A stretch of 41,363 bases of DNA from Leptolyngbya sp. DLM2.Bin27 (GCA_007694115.1 RECJ01000159.1:1-41363); one strand, 5' to 3'; positions 27,276 to 38,053 are shown, numbered from the stretch's first letter. Notes: generated from the sequence alone by a model not told the origin. Translations and numbers: made by a program.

Positions 27276-30200
27276 CTACTCAGCTTGTTTGGGCACCATG
27301 TTTTCGCCCTTGAGCATCCGCTTGGCCGCATCCAGCAGCATTTCCTCCAGGTAGGGCTTGGTAAAGTAGCCCTTGGCTCCGAGATCTACGGCCATCTGCC
27401 GGTGGCGATCGGCCCCACGCGAGGTCAGCATCGCCGTGGGAATCTGGCCCAGGGCACTGTCTTTCTGCATCCGAGACAGCAGCTCTAGACCGTCCATGCG
27501 CGGCATTTCAATATCGCAGAAGACCAGGTCACAGGGCAGGCCAGAGCGCAGTTTTTCCCAAGCCTCCTGGCCGTCGCGGGCCTGCTCAACCCGGTAGCCC
27601 ACTTTGTTGAAGCTCATTGACAGCAGCTCGCGTACTGTAATCGAGTCATCCACAATCAGCACGGTTGGATCAGTGTGAACCACGACCTCAATCGGTTCTT
27701 CATCCACCGTCTGGGTCCACAGCGAGGTAGACGCGTCGCGTCGCAGGCGACCACTAGCTAGATCAATTAGCTCCAGCACATCAGCAATGGGCATCACTCG
27801 CCCGTCCCCTAGCACCGTAGCACCGGCGATCCCGACGGGCTTGGGCACCGGCCCTTCTAGCTGTTTAATCACAATCTCTTGCTCGCCAATCACCTGGTCA
27901 ACCTGAAGCGCGATAAAGGTACTGGCGCTGCGCAGCACCACCATCGAGACCACGTCTTCGTCCTGGGGGCCACCGTAGACCCGGCCCCGGCCCAGGCTGC
28001 GGTTAAAGCGCAGCAGATCGCTCAGGGGGCGGAAGGGCAGCAGCGTGTCGCGCCAGAGAATGCAGGCGTGACCCTGGTCATCGGTTTGAATGCGCTCCCT
28101 GGGCACGTCGAACATATCTTCCACCCCGTCCATGGGGAAGGCGATGCGGGCCTGGTTATTGACGCAGCTGAGCGCTTTGGTGATGCTGAGGGTGAGGGGC
28201 AGGCGAATAGTAAAGCTGGTGCCCTTGCCCACCTCAGACTCAATGGTGATCGAACCACGAATGTCAGCCAGAGCCGTGCGCACCACGTCCATACCTACGC
28301 CGCGCCCAGAGAAGTCATCGGCCTGGTCGCGGGTGCTAAAGCCCGGCAAAAACAGTAGATCGTAGACTTCAATCTCGGTCATGATCTGGGCTTCGGCGGG
28401 GGTGATCAGCCCCTGCTTGAGCGCCTTGGCCTTGACCACTGCCGAGTTGATGCCGCCGCCGTTGTCGGCGATATAGATCACGGTCTGGTTGCCCTGGTAG
28501 AAGGCCCGCACGGTAATGGTGCCCACTCGACCTTTGCCTGTGGCCATGCGCTCTTCGGGGGTTTCAATGCCGTGGGTGATGGCGTTGTTGACCAGGTGGG
28601 TCATGGGGTCGTAGAGGCGTTCGAGGATCATTTTGTCGATCAGGGTGTCGCGCCCTTCGACCACCAGCTGGGCCTCTTTGCCACACTTGAGCGAAATATC
28701 CCGCACGGCGCGAGGCAGGCGATCGGCGGTCTGGCCAAAGGGCACCATGCGCGCCTTGTTTAGCCCCTCTTGCAGCTGGGTGGTGACCTGGCGAAACTGG
28801 CGGGCAATCTGGTCGGTAGAGTCAATGGTGAACTCGATGTCTGACGAGGCCTCTCGCACCCGCACAATCAGTTCGATCATCTCCTGGGAGAGGGTGTGAA
28901 AGCCGGTGAAGCGATCCATTTCTAGGGCGTCGAAGGTAGCCCCGGTGGCGTGGCTGCCGCCCCCCCGGTCTGAAGCAGACACTCCCAGGGCAAAGGCTTG
29001 ACGGTTGGCAATGAGCGAACTTTCGAGCAGCGATCGCTCGTAGAGGTCGCGCATGCGCTGACCGACATCATTGAGCTGTGACACCTGGTGCAGCAGGTTG
29101 TCGAGAAACTGTCGTAGGCGTTCCTGGTCTTGCTCTAGGGAGTTGCGGTTGACCACCAGTTCCCCCACTAGGTTGCTGAGGGTGTCGAGATGGCCAACCG
29201 AAACCCGCATGGTTTGGTCGGCGGTGGCCGATGACCGGCGGGGCGATCGCCGGGTCGATTGAACTGAGGCCGCCCGCCTTGTTCCCAGGGCTGGGGCAGA
29301 GCCGCCCAGCTGATCGGCTTCTTCTAGGAGTTTTTCAAGGTCGCCAAACTCATCGTCAATGTCGGCCATGGAGCGATCGGCTGCGGTACTGTTGGCCTTG
29401 GCTCCAGCGGCGCTGTCAGACTGAGAACCACCTGCAGGTATGTCGTCGAAGGAGTTCTCGTCGAGCAGGGCATCGAGATCGTCAAACCCGGCGTCATCAA
29501 ACCCGGTGTCATCAAACCCGGCGTCAACTTCGGCGATTGGTGCAGAGCTGTCTCCGTTGCGATCGCGCTGGTTCTGCCAAGACGCAGCCAAGGCATCGGT
29601 GAGGGGGTCATCCAAACTATCTGACCCAGCGGCATCGGCCTCAGGGGGGGGCGGTGGCTCCAGCAGGCTCTCTAGATCGCTAAAGTCTAGATCTTCTCCG
29701 CCAAAGTCTTCGGTCTCAAATCTGGCCTCTGTCTCGCTCTCTTCGGTCTCGGCAATCTCCTCGGCACCATCATCCACTGGGGCCTCAAAACTGATATCAG
29801 CCTGAGCTGCTGTCACTGGGGCTGCATTGACCTCTGCCTCTGCAGGCGATGTCAGTGAGGCTTCATCAGTGGCCAAAGCCTCATCATCCAACTCAGATCG
29901 GCTGCTCCCAAGCACCAATTCCCCAAAGGGGTCGTCCTCTGCAAAATCGTCAGCTTGCTCAAAGAAGTCGGCTGTCGCGCTCCCGAAGGCTGCGCTCTCA
30001 AACGCATCGTCATCTAAATTGACAGAGCCAGGGCCAAAAATATTGGCTGCCGGCAGGCCCAGATCAGCATCTGAAAACAGTCCATTGCCGGAGTTGGTGG
30101 CTCTGCCTGAATCCTCCACGTCAGCCTCAAGGTTGAGCTCGGGCATGGTGTGGGCATCGGCATCGTCAGCAAAGCTATCCGCCGAAAAATCATCTGCCGA

Positions 30201-31871
30201 TAAAGCGTCGAAGAAATTGTCAACTTCATCTAGGGCCGCGACGCTGGTCGTGATTTCACTGTCAACCCCATTGATTTCAAAAAAGTCATCGCCGTCAGCA
30301 GCCATGTCCATCGCCTCGCCCCCATCGCTGGGAGAACTGTCGCTCAGCAAGTCATCGAGGGGATCGGTCATTGGGCTGGGGGCAGCGGGGGTGTCTGCCA
30401 TCAACTCAGCCAGCGGGTCAGGGGGCTGCTCGGGGGCTGCGGCTGACTCAGCCCTAGTCGCCGCTGGCTCTAGATCCAGCGGTGATCCGATATCTAGGTC
30501 GTAGCCAAACAGGCTGGCCATGTCATCAATGGCTTGGGAGTCCCGGCTGTCTGCCAACTCACCAGCCGCGCCATCGTCGGCCAAAAGGTCGGCAAATTCG
30601 GCCTCTAGATCGTCGCGGCTGTCGGCTCCGCCGTCGCGGTCTAAATCGCCTGTGGATGTCTCTGGGAGGTCTTCATCTTCCCAAATGTCGGCAAACCCAT
30701 CGGGTACTCCTTCAAACAGATCGGCTAGACTGTTGAGCTCAGCGGCCCCCACCTCGGGGCCAACTCCACCGTTGCCGGCTTGACGCGGTGTCGACTGCTC
30801 GGCGGTCAGTGGCGGTTCGTCCATCTGGCCAAAGACCGCTTCCAGCCCGCTGTCGGTCACGTTGTCGGTGTCATCTAGGGCGAGCTGGTCAAGCCAGCTA
30901 TCGGCGTCAGCCAGGGCCAGGTAGTCGGTTTCCTCAGCTTCGGCGGCGGCAAAGAGATCGGCTAGGTCAGACGATGGGGAGTCCTCGTTGAGCGCCTCGG
31001 CCAGCAGCGCATCTAGGGTGGAGTCGTCGTTGGCTGAAGTCGCGGCCACCGGGCCTGGTAGCAGAGCCTGCAGCGCCGCTGAGATGACCACCTGGTTGAC
31101 AGCCCCAGCCAACACCCGGTCTTGGGCCTGTTTGAGGTTGGTAATCACCACTGGCGCTAGGGTGCGATAGGTCTGCTGGGGGCTGGCGATCGCCTGATCA
31201 ACGGCCTGGGTTAAGAGGCACCACTCGCTCAGCTCAAACTGTTCGCCAATGCTGCTGAGGCGCTGACACAGCCGCCCTAACTCCTGACGAGAGGCGCTGT
31301 CATCAGGCCGCTTAAAGGTCGCCAGCATATCCCGCAATAGGGCCGGAATGTCGCTGCGAAACACCAGCTGTAGGGCGCTGGTTTCGAGGTGGGCGGCGGC
31401 AACTGCCGGGCGCGCCGCCGGGGCCGGGGCCACCGGAGCCGCCGGGGCGGCAGTCACCAACGCTTCTAGGTGGGCCTCTGCCTGGGCAAAAATGGGCTCT
31501 AGGGGGGCCATGATTTCCTGGGCCTGGTCATTGGTGAGGCCAAAGGGGCTTTGCAGCTGCTCCAGCTGTTCTTGCAGCCCGTCGAAGATTTGCAGCAGCA
31601 TCGTTTCGAGGTCGCGGTCGGGGCGCACGGGCGACTCTTTCATCACCTTGAAGAAGTCTTCCATGCGGTGACTGGTGCGGGTAATGCTGTTGAGCCCCAG
31701 CATGGCTGCCCCACCTTTGACCGAGTGGGCCGCCCGGAACACCTCATTCATCATCTCTGAGTCGTTGACGGTGGCTGCCAGGTTCAGCAACCCCTGCTCA
31801 ATGGTGTTGAGGTGATCCTTGGCTTCTTCGATGAAGTACCCCAAGATTCGTTTTTGATCTTCAGGCAGCAT
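27276..31871 (-). CDS. Hybrid CheA-type histidine kinase/response regulator of type IV pilus chemosensory system (PilL/HmpE-like)
   Basis: N-terminal Hpt (AAHSVKGGAAMLGL), long acidic linker, HATPase (HLVNNAITHGIETPEER, GRGVGMDVVRTAL), CheW-like domain, C-terminal REC (VLIVDDSITVRELLSMSFNKVGY..CDIEMPRMDGLELLSRM). Confidence 0.95.
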   Translation of the reverse strand: MLPEDQKRILGYFIEEAKDHLNTIEQGLLNLAATVNDSEMMNEVFRAAHSVKGGAAMLGLNSITRTSHRMEDFFKVMKESPVRPDRDLETMLLQIFDGLQEQLEQLQSPFGLTNDQAQEIMAPLEPIFAQAEAHLEALVTAAPAAPVAPAPAARPAVAAAHLETSALQLVFRSDIPALLRDMLATFKRPDDSASRQELGRLCQRLSSIGEQFELSEWCLLTQAVDQAIASPQQTYRTLAPVVITNLKQAQDRVLAGAVNQVVISAALQALLPGPVAATSANDDSTLDALLAEALNEDSPSSDLADLFAAAEAEETDYLALADADSWLDQLALDDTDNVTDSGLEAVFGQMDEPPLTAEQSTPRQAGNGGVGPEVGAAELNSLADLFEGVPDGFADIWEDEDLPETSTGDLDRDGGADSRDDLEAEFADLLADDGAAGELADSRDSQAIDDMASLFGYDLDIGSPLDLEPAATRAESAAAPEQPPDPLAELMADTPAAPSPMTDPLDDLLSDSSPSDGGEAMDMAADGDDFFEINGVDSEITTSVAALDEVDNFFDALSADDFSADSFADDADAHTMPELNLEADVEDSGRATNSGNGLFSDADLGLPAANIFGPGSVNLDDDAFESAAFGSATADFFEQADDFAEDDPFGELVLGSSRSELDDEALATDEASLTSPAEAEVNAAPVTAAQADISFEAPVDDGAEEIAETEESETEARFETEDFGGEDLDFSDLESLLEPPPPPEADAAGSDSLDDPLTDALAASWQNQRDRNGDSSAPIAEVDAGFDDTGFDDAGFDDLDALLDENSFDDIPAGGSQSDSAAGAKANSTAADRSMADIDDEFGDLEKLLEEADQLGGSAPALGTRRAASVQSTRRSPRRSSATADQTMRVSVGHLDTLSNLVGELVVNRNSLEQDQERLRQFLDNLLHQVSQLNDVGQRMRDLYERSLLESSLIANRQAFALGVSASDRGGGSHATGATFDALEMDRFTGFHTLSQEMIELIVRVREASSDIEFTIDSTDQIARQFRQVTTQLQEGLNKARMVPFGQTADRLPRAVRDISLKCGKEAQLVVEGRDTLIDKMILERLYDPMTHLVNNAITHGIETPEERMATGKGRVGTITVRAFYQGNQTVIYIADNGGGINSAVVKAKALKQGLITPAEAQIMTEIEVYDLLFLPGFSTRDQADDFSGRGVGMDVVRTALADIRGSITIESEVGKGTSFTIRLPLTLSITKALSCVNNQARIAFPMDGVEDMFDVPRERIQTDDQGHACILWRDTLLPFRPLSDLLRFNRSLGRGRVYGGPQDEDVVSMVVLRSASTFIALQVDQVIGEQEIVIKQLEGPVPKPVGIAGATVLGDGRVMPIADVLELIDLASGRLRRDASTSLWTQTVDEEPIEVVVHTDPTVLIVDDSITVRELLSMSFNKVGYRVEQARDGQEAWEKLRSGLPCDLVFCDIEMPRMDGLELLSRMQKDSALGQIPTAMLTSRGADRHRQMAVDLGAKGYFTKPYLEEMLLDAAKRMLKGENMVPKQAE
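29482..29526. repeat. In-frame 15-bp tandem repeat x3 in the CheA linker
   Basis: tcaaacccggcgtca / tcaaacccggtgtca / tcaaacccggcgtca, encoding (D/T)(A/T)GFDD units. Confidence 0.95.
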
Positions 31872-31926
31872 GTCGATTTCCCTCTGAATGCTTGTCTACC
31901 GGGCGCGACTGGCCCACTGCACCATC

Positions 31927-34524
31927 CTATTTCTCGACCTTAAAGCGCTCTACCGAGGTCAGCAGGTCACGGGCAACCCCCACCAGGTTTTGCAGCGAAC
32001 CCGACACCCGCTGGGCCTCCTGGGAGGTCTCCTGGGCGGTGAGTTCGACTGACTGCATCACCTGGGCCACGGCGCGCGAGGTCTCGGTCTGCTCCACGGT
32101 GTCGGCGGTAATTGATCGCACCAGCACGTCAATCCGGTTTGACACCTGAATGATGTCTTCGAGCGATCGCTTGGCCTGTTCCGCTAAGCGGGTGCCCTCA
32201 ATTACCTGCTGGGTGCCCTCTTCCATGGCAGTCATCACCCCGCCGGTCTCACTTTGAATTTGCAGCACGATCTGCTCAATTTCTTTAGACGCCTTGGCGG
32301 CTCGGTCGGCCAGCTGCCGCACCTCGTCGGCCACAATGGCAAAGCCTCGGCCCGCTTCCCCGGCCCGAGCCGCCTCAATACTGGCGTTGAGGGCGAGCAG
32401 GTTGGTGCGCGAGGCAATCTGCGAAATCAACGCCACAATTTTTGAAATTTCCTGGGAAGACTCGGCCAGGCGTTTCACCTTGCGGGTGGTTTCTGCCACC
32501 GTTTCGCGAATCTCAAGAATACCCGCCACGGTGCGCTCCACCGACTCGCCCCCCTTGAGGGCGGTAGATGATGCCGTACGGGCCACTTCTTCCGCTTCGC
32601 GGGCGCTTTCGGCCACCCGCTGAATCGAGTCGGTCATCACCTGCACCGAGTTCAGCGTCACCGCTAGCTCTTCGGCCTGGCGGAGGGCGTCTGCCGACAG
32701 GCTGCGGGCAAAAATTTCGTTTTCGGTTGAGCCCTTGCTCACCTGGCGGGCAGCCACGCTCACCTGTTCCACAATCTCCCGCAGGTTTTGAATGGTGAGG
32801 TTAAACGAGTCAGCCACCGCGCCCAGCACGTCGGCGGTGACCTCTGCCTGCACCGTTAGGTCACCTCTGGCCGCCCCTTCCACGTCGTCTAGCAGGCGAA
32901 TCACCTGGCGCTGGAGGTCTTCTTTGGCCTGTTCCTGTTCCTGGGCCTTGCGCTGAGCCTCGCTGGTGGTGGTTAAAATCACCCGCGACATCTTGTTAAA
33001 GCTGCTGGCTAAACGGCCGAATTCATCTTCGGTATACACGGTGGCTCGGGCTGACAGGTTGCCCTGGATCACGGTGTCAAACTGGTGCTGGATGTCGCCA
33101 ACGCTCTTTTTGACCTGGCGATTGGCCAGCCGCCCTGCGCCCCAGGCTGCACCAAACCCTGCCACCCCACCGGCTAGGGCCATGGCCGCATGAACCGCCT
33201 TCGGCATGGGCCGACCCGGCTGGAGGGTAGACGCGGCAAAGTTGATCACCCCGACCGCCAGGGCTGAGGCCACCCCAGCTGCGATCGCTACCACCAGCTC
33301 CTTGGTGGCCAGGGGGGCATTGTCTAAAAACCCGAGCCAGTCTTGCTCAGCCGCCACGGGTTCTACCTCGTGGCCGTCAGCCTGGGTAAACACAGGCAGA
33401 TTGTCTGTACCTCCAGCAATGCTAAAAATATCGTCATCGCTCATCGTCCCCTGGTCGCCCATGTCGCTGAGGTCAAAGGCCGAGCTGCTATAGCCGCCGT
33501 TGTCATCGGTAGAACTCAGCCCTGAGGTGCCCACGGATGGGGTAGTAAACCCGGCTGAACTGTCAGACAGTTCAAAGTCAGGCAGATTGCCCAGATCATC
33601 AAAGTCACTAAATTCGTCGAGAAAATCGACGTTACTGCCCGGCTGACCACTGTCTTCTAAATCAGGCAGATAGCCATTTTCGGCGTAATCATCGCCGATA
33701 CTGTCGCTAGCGGTGTCTAAGTCATCGGCCAAAAGATCGGGCTCTGGGGCAAAGACTGTCATGTCGTCGCCGCCGTCATCTGCTGGGGGCCAGCTCTGAT
33801 CAAATTCCTGAGAGGCTAGATTCAGGCTGCCATAGGCATCGTCAGCCTCGGCTCCATCAAAGGGGTCATCGGACTCACCGATCTCTAGGGAATCAAAGGA
33901 GGCCTCGTCATCAAAGGTGATATTGTCTGCCTCGCTCTGTCTGTCTGACCAATCCTTGATGCCCGAAGAGGGAATCCCAAATCCAGCAGAGTGTTCTCTC
34001 GAAGATGCCGCAAACGGATCGTCAGTGCTGAGCCCAAAGGGATCGCTGGTAAAGGGGTCGGCCAGGTCATCCTCGGTCATGGAGGTGGGCAGATCCTCAT
34101 CGAGGCCAAAGTCGCCCAGGTCGAGCTGACTATCTAACAGATTGGCCTCACTGGCGATACCGGTTTCTAAGTCCATAGCCAGAGAAGCGTTCGTGTCGAA
34201 GATGGTGTCGCCGCCGTCGATGTTGTCGTTAGCGGCTGGGGTGCTGCTCGCAAACTGATTGGCGTAGTCGAGGCCATTGCTGGCGTAGTCTACATACTCA
34301 GGCTCAGAGGTCAGGTCAAGCACGGCGCTGTACTGGGCAGCGGCCACATCGTACTGTTGCAAGCCATAGCAGTAGATGTGGCCCCGCAGCAGCAGGACAC
34401 TGGGGTCGTCGGGATAGTCGCCCGCCAGCTGATCGATCATGATCGCTGCCTCCGGGTAGTTGCCCTGTACGTAGGCTCGTTCTGCTTTCTGATAGGCTTG
34501 AGAGTAATCGATGCCTGAAGCCAT
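31927..34524 (-). CDS. Methyl-accepting chemotaxis protein of type IV pilus chemosensory system (PilJ/HmpD-like), TPR-like N-terminus
   Basis: Likely start [41 protein letters not shown]; two TM, HAMP, MCP signalling hairpin ([61 protein letters not shown]). Confidence 0.94.
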   Translation of the reverse strand: MASGIDYSQAYQKAERAYVQGNYPEAAIMIDQLAGDYPDDPSVLLLRGHIYCYGLQQYDVAAAQYSAVLDLTSEPEYVDYASNGLDYANQFASSTPAANDNIDGGDTIFDTNASLAMDLETGIASEANLLDSQLDLGDFGLDEDLPTSMTEDDLADPFTSDPFGLSTDDPFAASSREHSAGFGIPSSGIKDWSDRQSEADNITFDDEASFDSLEIGESDDPFDGAEADDAYGSLNLASQEFDQSWPPADDGGDDMTVFAPEPDLLADDLDTASDSIGDDYAENGYLPDLEDSGQPGSNVDFLDEFSDFDDLGNLPDFELSDSSAGFTTPSVGTSGLSSTDDNGGYSSSAFDLSDMGDQGTMSDDDIFSIAGGTDNLPVFTQADGHEVEPVAAEQDWLGFLDNAPLATKELVVAIAAGVASALAVGVINFAASTLQPGRPMPKAVHAAMALAGGVAGFGAAWGAGRLANRQVKKSVGDIQHQFDTVIQGNLSARATVYTEDEFGRLASSFNKMSRVILTTTSEAQRKAQEQEQAKEDLQRQVIRLLDDVEGAARGDLTVQAEVTADVLGAVADSFNLTIQNLREIVEQVSVAARQVSKGSTENEIFARSLSADALRQAEELAVTLNSVQVMTDSIQRVAESAREAEEVARTASSTALKGGESVERTVAGILEIRETVAETTRKVKRLAESSQEISKIVALISQIASRTNLLALNASIEAARAGEAGRGFAIVADEVRQLADRAAKASKEIEQIVLQIQSETGGVMTAMEEGTQQVIEGTRLAEQAKRSLEDIIQVSNRIDVLVRSITADTVEQTETSRAVAQVMQSVELTAQETSQEAQRVSGSLQNLVGVARDLLTSVERFKVEK

Positions 34525-34577
34525 GGTCTTCTCCTGCCGGTGCAAGTGTCCTAAGGGGGTGAGGATGGGGCTAGATC

Positions 34578-35108
34578 CTAAGTGGCCCAGCGAGCTGAGC
34601 GAATCACGGCGACGTGGTCGAGCAGCCTCAGAGTTTTGTTGTCTTCGGCATCCATGACCCATTCACCGCGCAAAAACGGGGCCATGGTATCGGGGCTATT
34701 GTCAGAGACCCGGCTCTTGTCTGGGTTGAGCCAGCGGGTACCCACAATTCGATTAACGGCCAAGCCTAACATAGTTCCCTGGTCTTCAATGGCAATCACT
34801 GAAATCTCGGGGCGGTCGGTGTTGAGCACGGCGGCGTACCCTAGAAACTGGCCCAGATCGGCTACCCATATGACCCGCCCCTGCTCGTTGAGAGTCCCCA
34901 GCAGCAGGTGCGAGACGTTGGGAATGGGCGTAATCCGGTCGGGGGGATGCTCAATGATGCGGCGAATGCCGGTGGCGGGCAGGGCAAATTCGTCATCGGC
35001 GGTGACAAAGAAGCGCAGAAATAGCTCGCCATCCGGTGTTTCCAGCTCTTGCAGCTCTGGATTTTGGTCTTGCCCCGTCTGGGTTAAAAAGTCAGGATTG
35101 CCTACCAT
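34578..35108 (-). CDS. CheW-like coupling protein (PilI/HmpC-like)
   Basis: [61 protein letters not shown]. Confidence 0.92.
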   Translation of the reverse strand: MVGNPDFLTQTGQDQNPELQELETPDGELFLRFFVTADDEFALPATGIRRIIEHPPDRITPIPNVSHLLLGTLNEQGRVIWVADLGQFLGYAAVLNTDRPEISVIAIEDQGTMLGLAVNRIVGTRWLNPDKSRVSDNSPDTMAPFLRGEWVMDAEDNKTLRLLDHVAVIRSARWAT

Positions 35109-35122
35109 GGTTCTGTTGTTCG

Positions 35123-35500
35123 TTATCCCCTGAGTAGCTGCTTGACGGTGCCCACTAGCTCTGTGGGCTGAAATGGCTTGGCAATGTAGGCATCGGCTCC
35201 CTGTTTCATGCCCCAGTAGCGATCAAACTCTTCGCCCTTAGATGAGCACATCACCACGGGTACATTCTGCATAGATGGGTCAGCTTTGATGCGCCGGCAC
35301 AGCTCGTAGCCATTCATGCGGGGCATGACAATGTCGAGCACAACCATGTCGGGACGCTGGCTCCTGATCTGCTCTAGAGCTTCTATGCCGTCGCTGGCGA
35401 CGGTGACGGTGAGGCCAATACCCCGCAGTAGCTCGGTCATCATTTCCCGCTGAGGAAGGCTATCTTCGACTACCAAAACTGTACTCATAGGTTGGTTCAA
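35123..35500 (-). CDS. CheY-like response regulator (PilH/HmpB-like)
   Basis: VLVVEDSLPQREMM, VVLDIVMPRMNGYELCRRIKAD, GADAYIAKPF. Confidence 0.95.
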   Translation of the reverse strand: MNQPMSTVLVVEDSLPQREMMTELLRGIGLTVTVASDGIEALEQIRSQRPDMVVLDIVMPRMNGYELCRRIKADPSMQNVPVVMCSSKGEEFDRYWGMKQGADAYIAKPFQPTELVGTVKQLLRG

Positions 35501-35794
35501 AAAGGCCTATGTAATGGCCAAATATAACGATGGGGTGGCCCGGGGCGCTCTGCAACCCATCGTTACCGGAGGTTTGAAGTCTAGACAGCCCGCCATCAAA
35601 CAGCAGCATCTGCAGCTCCAAATCCTGTGACTCTAACGTACCCTCAAACGCAGGCAATGCTTGCGATCTAGACAAATTAGGCGACCCAGCTGTTTAGATT
35701 ATGGCGAATGTTATCGGAATTGATGCAAAAACCCCTGACTAGGCTAAAGAATCTTACCAAGATCTGCGATCGCATTGGCCATCATCACATTTTG

Positions 35795-37060
35795 CTATCG
35801 AGGTATTGAGGCTTCGCTAAAGTCAATGTCGAACTCATCTTCGATCGCCTCAGCCAGCAGAGTCTCGGGGCGAGGGCGGTTGACATCGCCGGGGCCGACG
35901 TATCGCTCGACTAGGGCCAGCAGTTCACCGGGGCCAAAGGGCTTGCTCAGGTAGTCGGTAGCTCCGACCATTCTGGCCTTCACCCGGTCTAAAAAGCCGT
36001 CCTTGCCCGTGAGCATCACAATCGGAGTCTGGCGAAAGGCACTCGAATGCCGGAGCATGGCGCACAGTTCGTAGCCGTCAAGCTCCGGCATGGTGATATC
36101 GCAGAGAATTAAATTGGGCTGAAGCTGAAACAGCAGCCCCAGCGCCTTGAGGGGATTGCCGATGGAGGTGGCCTCATAGCCTTGACCATCGAGAATTTGC
36201 TCTACCGCCTGGCGCACGGTGGTGCTGTCGTCAATGCAGACGATGCGGGGCAGCCGATCGGGGTCAGGGCGCTGGGTATTGAAGGTCGGGGTCTCGGTGG
36301 GGCCATAGACCAGGGAGACCTGCCCCTGCTGAATGGCGGGCACCAAACTGCGGGCCACGCTGAGCAGATCGCGGCTGAGGTAGCGGGCAATGCGCCGAAT
36401 TGAGGTACGACCGTCCATCCAGGTGACCATGCGCCGGTAGACCTGGTCAGATACGCTGGCGCGAAAGGCCTCGGGAGCTAGCAGCACCGGGCACTGACTG
36501 GGAGACTGAAGATGGGGGTGCAGCTGGTGCCAGGTCTGAATTTGCTGGGTGATGCCCGCCACCAGATCGCTGATGGCGTAGGTCATAAGCTGGGGGCTAA
36601 GGGCCGAGCTGAGCTGAAATACAAAGGCCCCGTGGTGCAGGCTGAGCAGATCAAATAGGGTCTCATGCACCATGTGACTCAGGATTGCTCGGCCCTGATC
36701 GGGGCTCAGCAGATGCCTTTCGAGCAAGGCCCAGAGGGTGCCGTATTCGAGGGAGTTAAAGGCTGCGATCGCAGCGGTAGCGCTGGGGTCTGGCAGCGCC
36801 TGGTCAATGCCGTAGCGATGCAGGTGATCGCGCAGGCGATCCAAGCGATTGTCGGTGGTGCCTGCATAGACCAGCTGTCCATTGGCCAAAAAAACAATCC
36901 AAGACGGCAGGTCAACCACCGTTAGCGCCCCGTCAAAGGTCTGCCCCAGGGGCTGGCCGCTGCTGCCATAGCTTTCTAGGTAGAGCTCGCCCGTGCGCTG
37001 CCCCAGCTCGATCAGCTGCAAAATGCTGCGAATATCAATCTCTGACAAATAACCCTGCAT
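35795..37060 (-). CDS. PatA-type response regulator, DUF4388-like N-terminus + C-terminal REC (PilG/HmpA-like)
   Basis: Likely start MQGYLSEIDIRSILQLIELGQRTGELYLES; REC IVCIDDSTTVRQAVEQIL, LILCDITMPELDGYELCAMLR, GATDYLSKPFGPGELL. Confidence 0.9.
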   Translation of the reverse strand: MQGYLSEIDIRSILQLIELGQRTGELYLESYGSSGQPLGQTFDGALTVVDLPSWIVFLANGQLVYAGTTDNRLDRLRDHLHRYGIDQALPDPSATAAIAAFNSLEYGTLWALLERHLLSPDQGRAILSHMVHETLFDLLSLHHGAFVFQLSSALSPQLMTYAISDLVAGITQQIQTWHQLHPHLQSPSQCPVLLAPEAFRASVSDQVYRRMVTWMDGRTSIRRIARYLSRDLLSVARSLVPAIQQGQVSLVYGPTETPTFNTQRPDPDRLPRIVCIDDSTTVRQAVEQILDGQGYEATSIGNPLKALGLLFQLQPNLILCDITMPELDGYELCAMLRHSSAFRQTPIVMLTGKDGFLDRVKARMVGATDYLSKPFGPGELLALVERYVGPGDVNRPRPETLLAEAIEDEFDIDFSEASIPR

Positions 37061-37236
37061 GAAGCAACCCAAGGATGGGAACGATGCTCGACTGGAAGAG
37101 CCCCACTGAGTGAGCCAGCGGCACAGCCCTAACACTTGACTCAGCATGCCCTAACCCGACGCTCAATGGCACTCCTAAGCCTGACACAACTTAGTGCCAA
37201 CATAGTTTGTGCCCATAGAACGTTGTCACACAGCTG

Positions 37237-37270
37237 GGTGCAGCCAAGATCACTGGTGCAGCCAAGCTCA
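37237..37270. repeat. Direct repeat in the hmpA-like upstream region
   Basis: GGTGCAGCCAAGATCA (37237-37252) and GGTGCAGCCAAGCTCA (37255-37270), 15/16 identical, 18-bp period. Confidence 0.9.
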
Positions 37271-38053
37271 TCCAATTCCAATGTAGACCATGAGGCATAG
37301 GTCGATGGCGGCCAATTGGGGAAACATACCAAAAACCTGAACCGGAAATTTGGATGCTAGTGAAACAACGGTCGAGGATGATTCCAAGCCAACTAGAGTT
37401 AATTCAATTCTAGCGGTTAGACAGCGCTGCTCCAGCCTAAAATCACCCTATAGGATCCTGATTTCAGTAATTCAGCCATATTGTTCTCGGCCAGGGGTTT
37501 AATTTCAGTTCAACCTGAGCCTGCTCAGTCAGAGAATTCTTGGGCATTCTAGTCGTCAGAGCAACGAAGTCAGAACATCGATCCAGGCTGAGGCAATAGT
37601 CTGTTCACCCCAAATCACCGCTGTGTAGGCCAAAATTAGCTAAGATGCCAAGTAGCTTTGGTAGCGCGACCGGCACCTCGCTAGGACAGTGATCCTGGGA
37701 GGCCGATTTCAAACAGGGGCAGACGGGATTTCTCAGGCAGCGATGACCGGGGCTAGTCTCAGCCATCGCCAACGACCAGCTGTCCTATCATTCCTCTCAG
37801 TCAGGGGTTTGCAATCGGGCTGATCGGCAACCCTAGATGAGGCTTGGATAGGCAGCAAGGCCGCAGATCCGGTCTCTAGCCTAAAACCGTGCCTTGCCTG
37901 GGGACAATATGTATATGTGGGCACAATCAAAAGCGCACCAGTTGAGTCTTTATTGGTTGAGGTAATGGGCCAACACCACTCATGTTGCTTAGCTGCCCAT
38001 ATCCCCTCCTGTTTCCCCTCAAGTTGACCTTCTAAGCCACAAGGATCACCAGC

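Noticed and set aside
28572-28763. CRISPR-like or tRNA signals in the window
   Set aside because: No regularly spaced direct repeats with unique spacers and no convincing tRNA T-loop/acceptor combination were found by eye anywhere; entry placed at an arbitrary location
29827-30504. 225-aa Ser/Lys-rich plus-strand ORF
   Set aside because: Antisense shadow of the Asp/Glu/Ala/Ser-rich CheA linker; low complexity derives from complement codons
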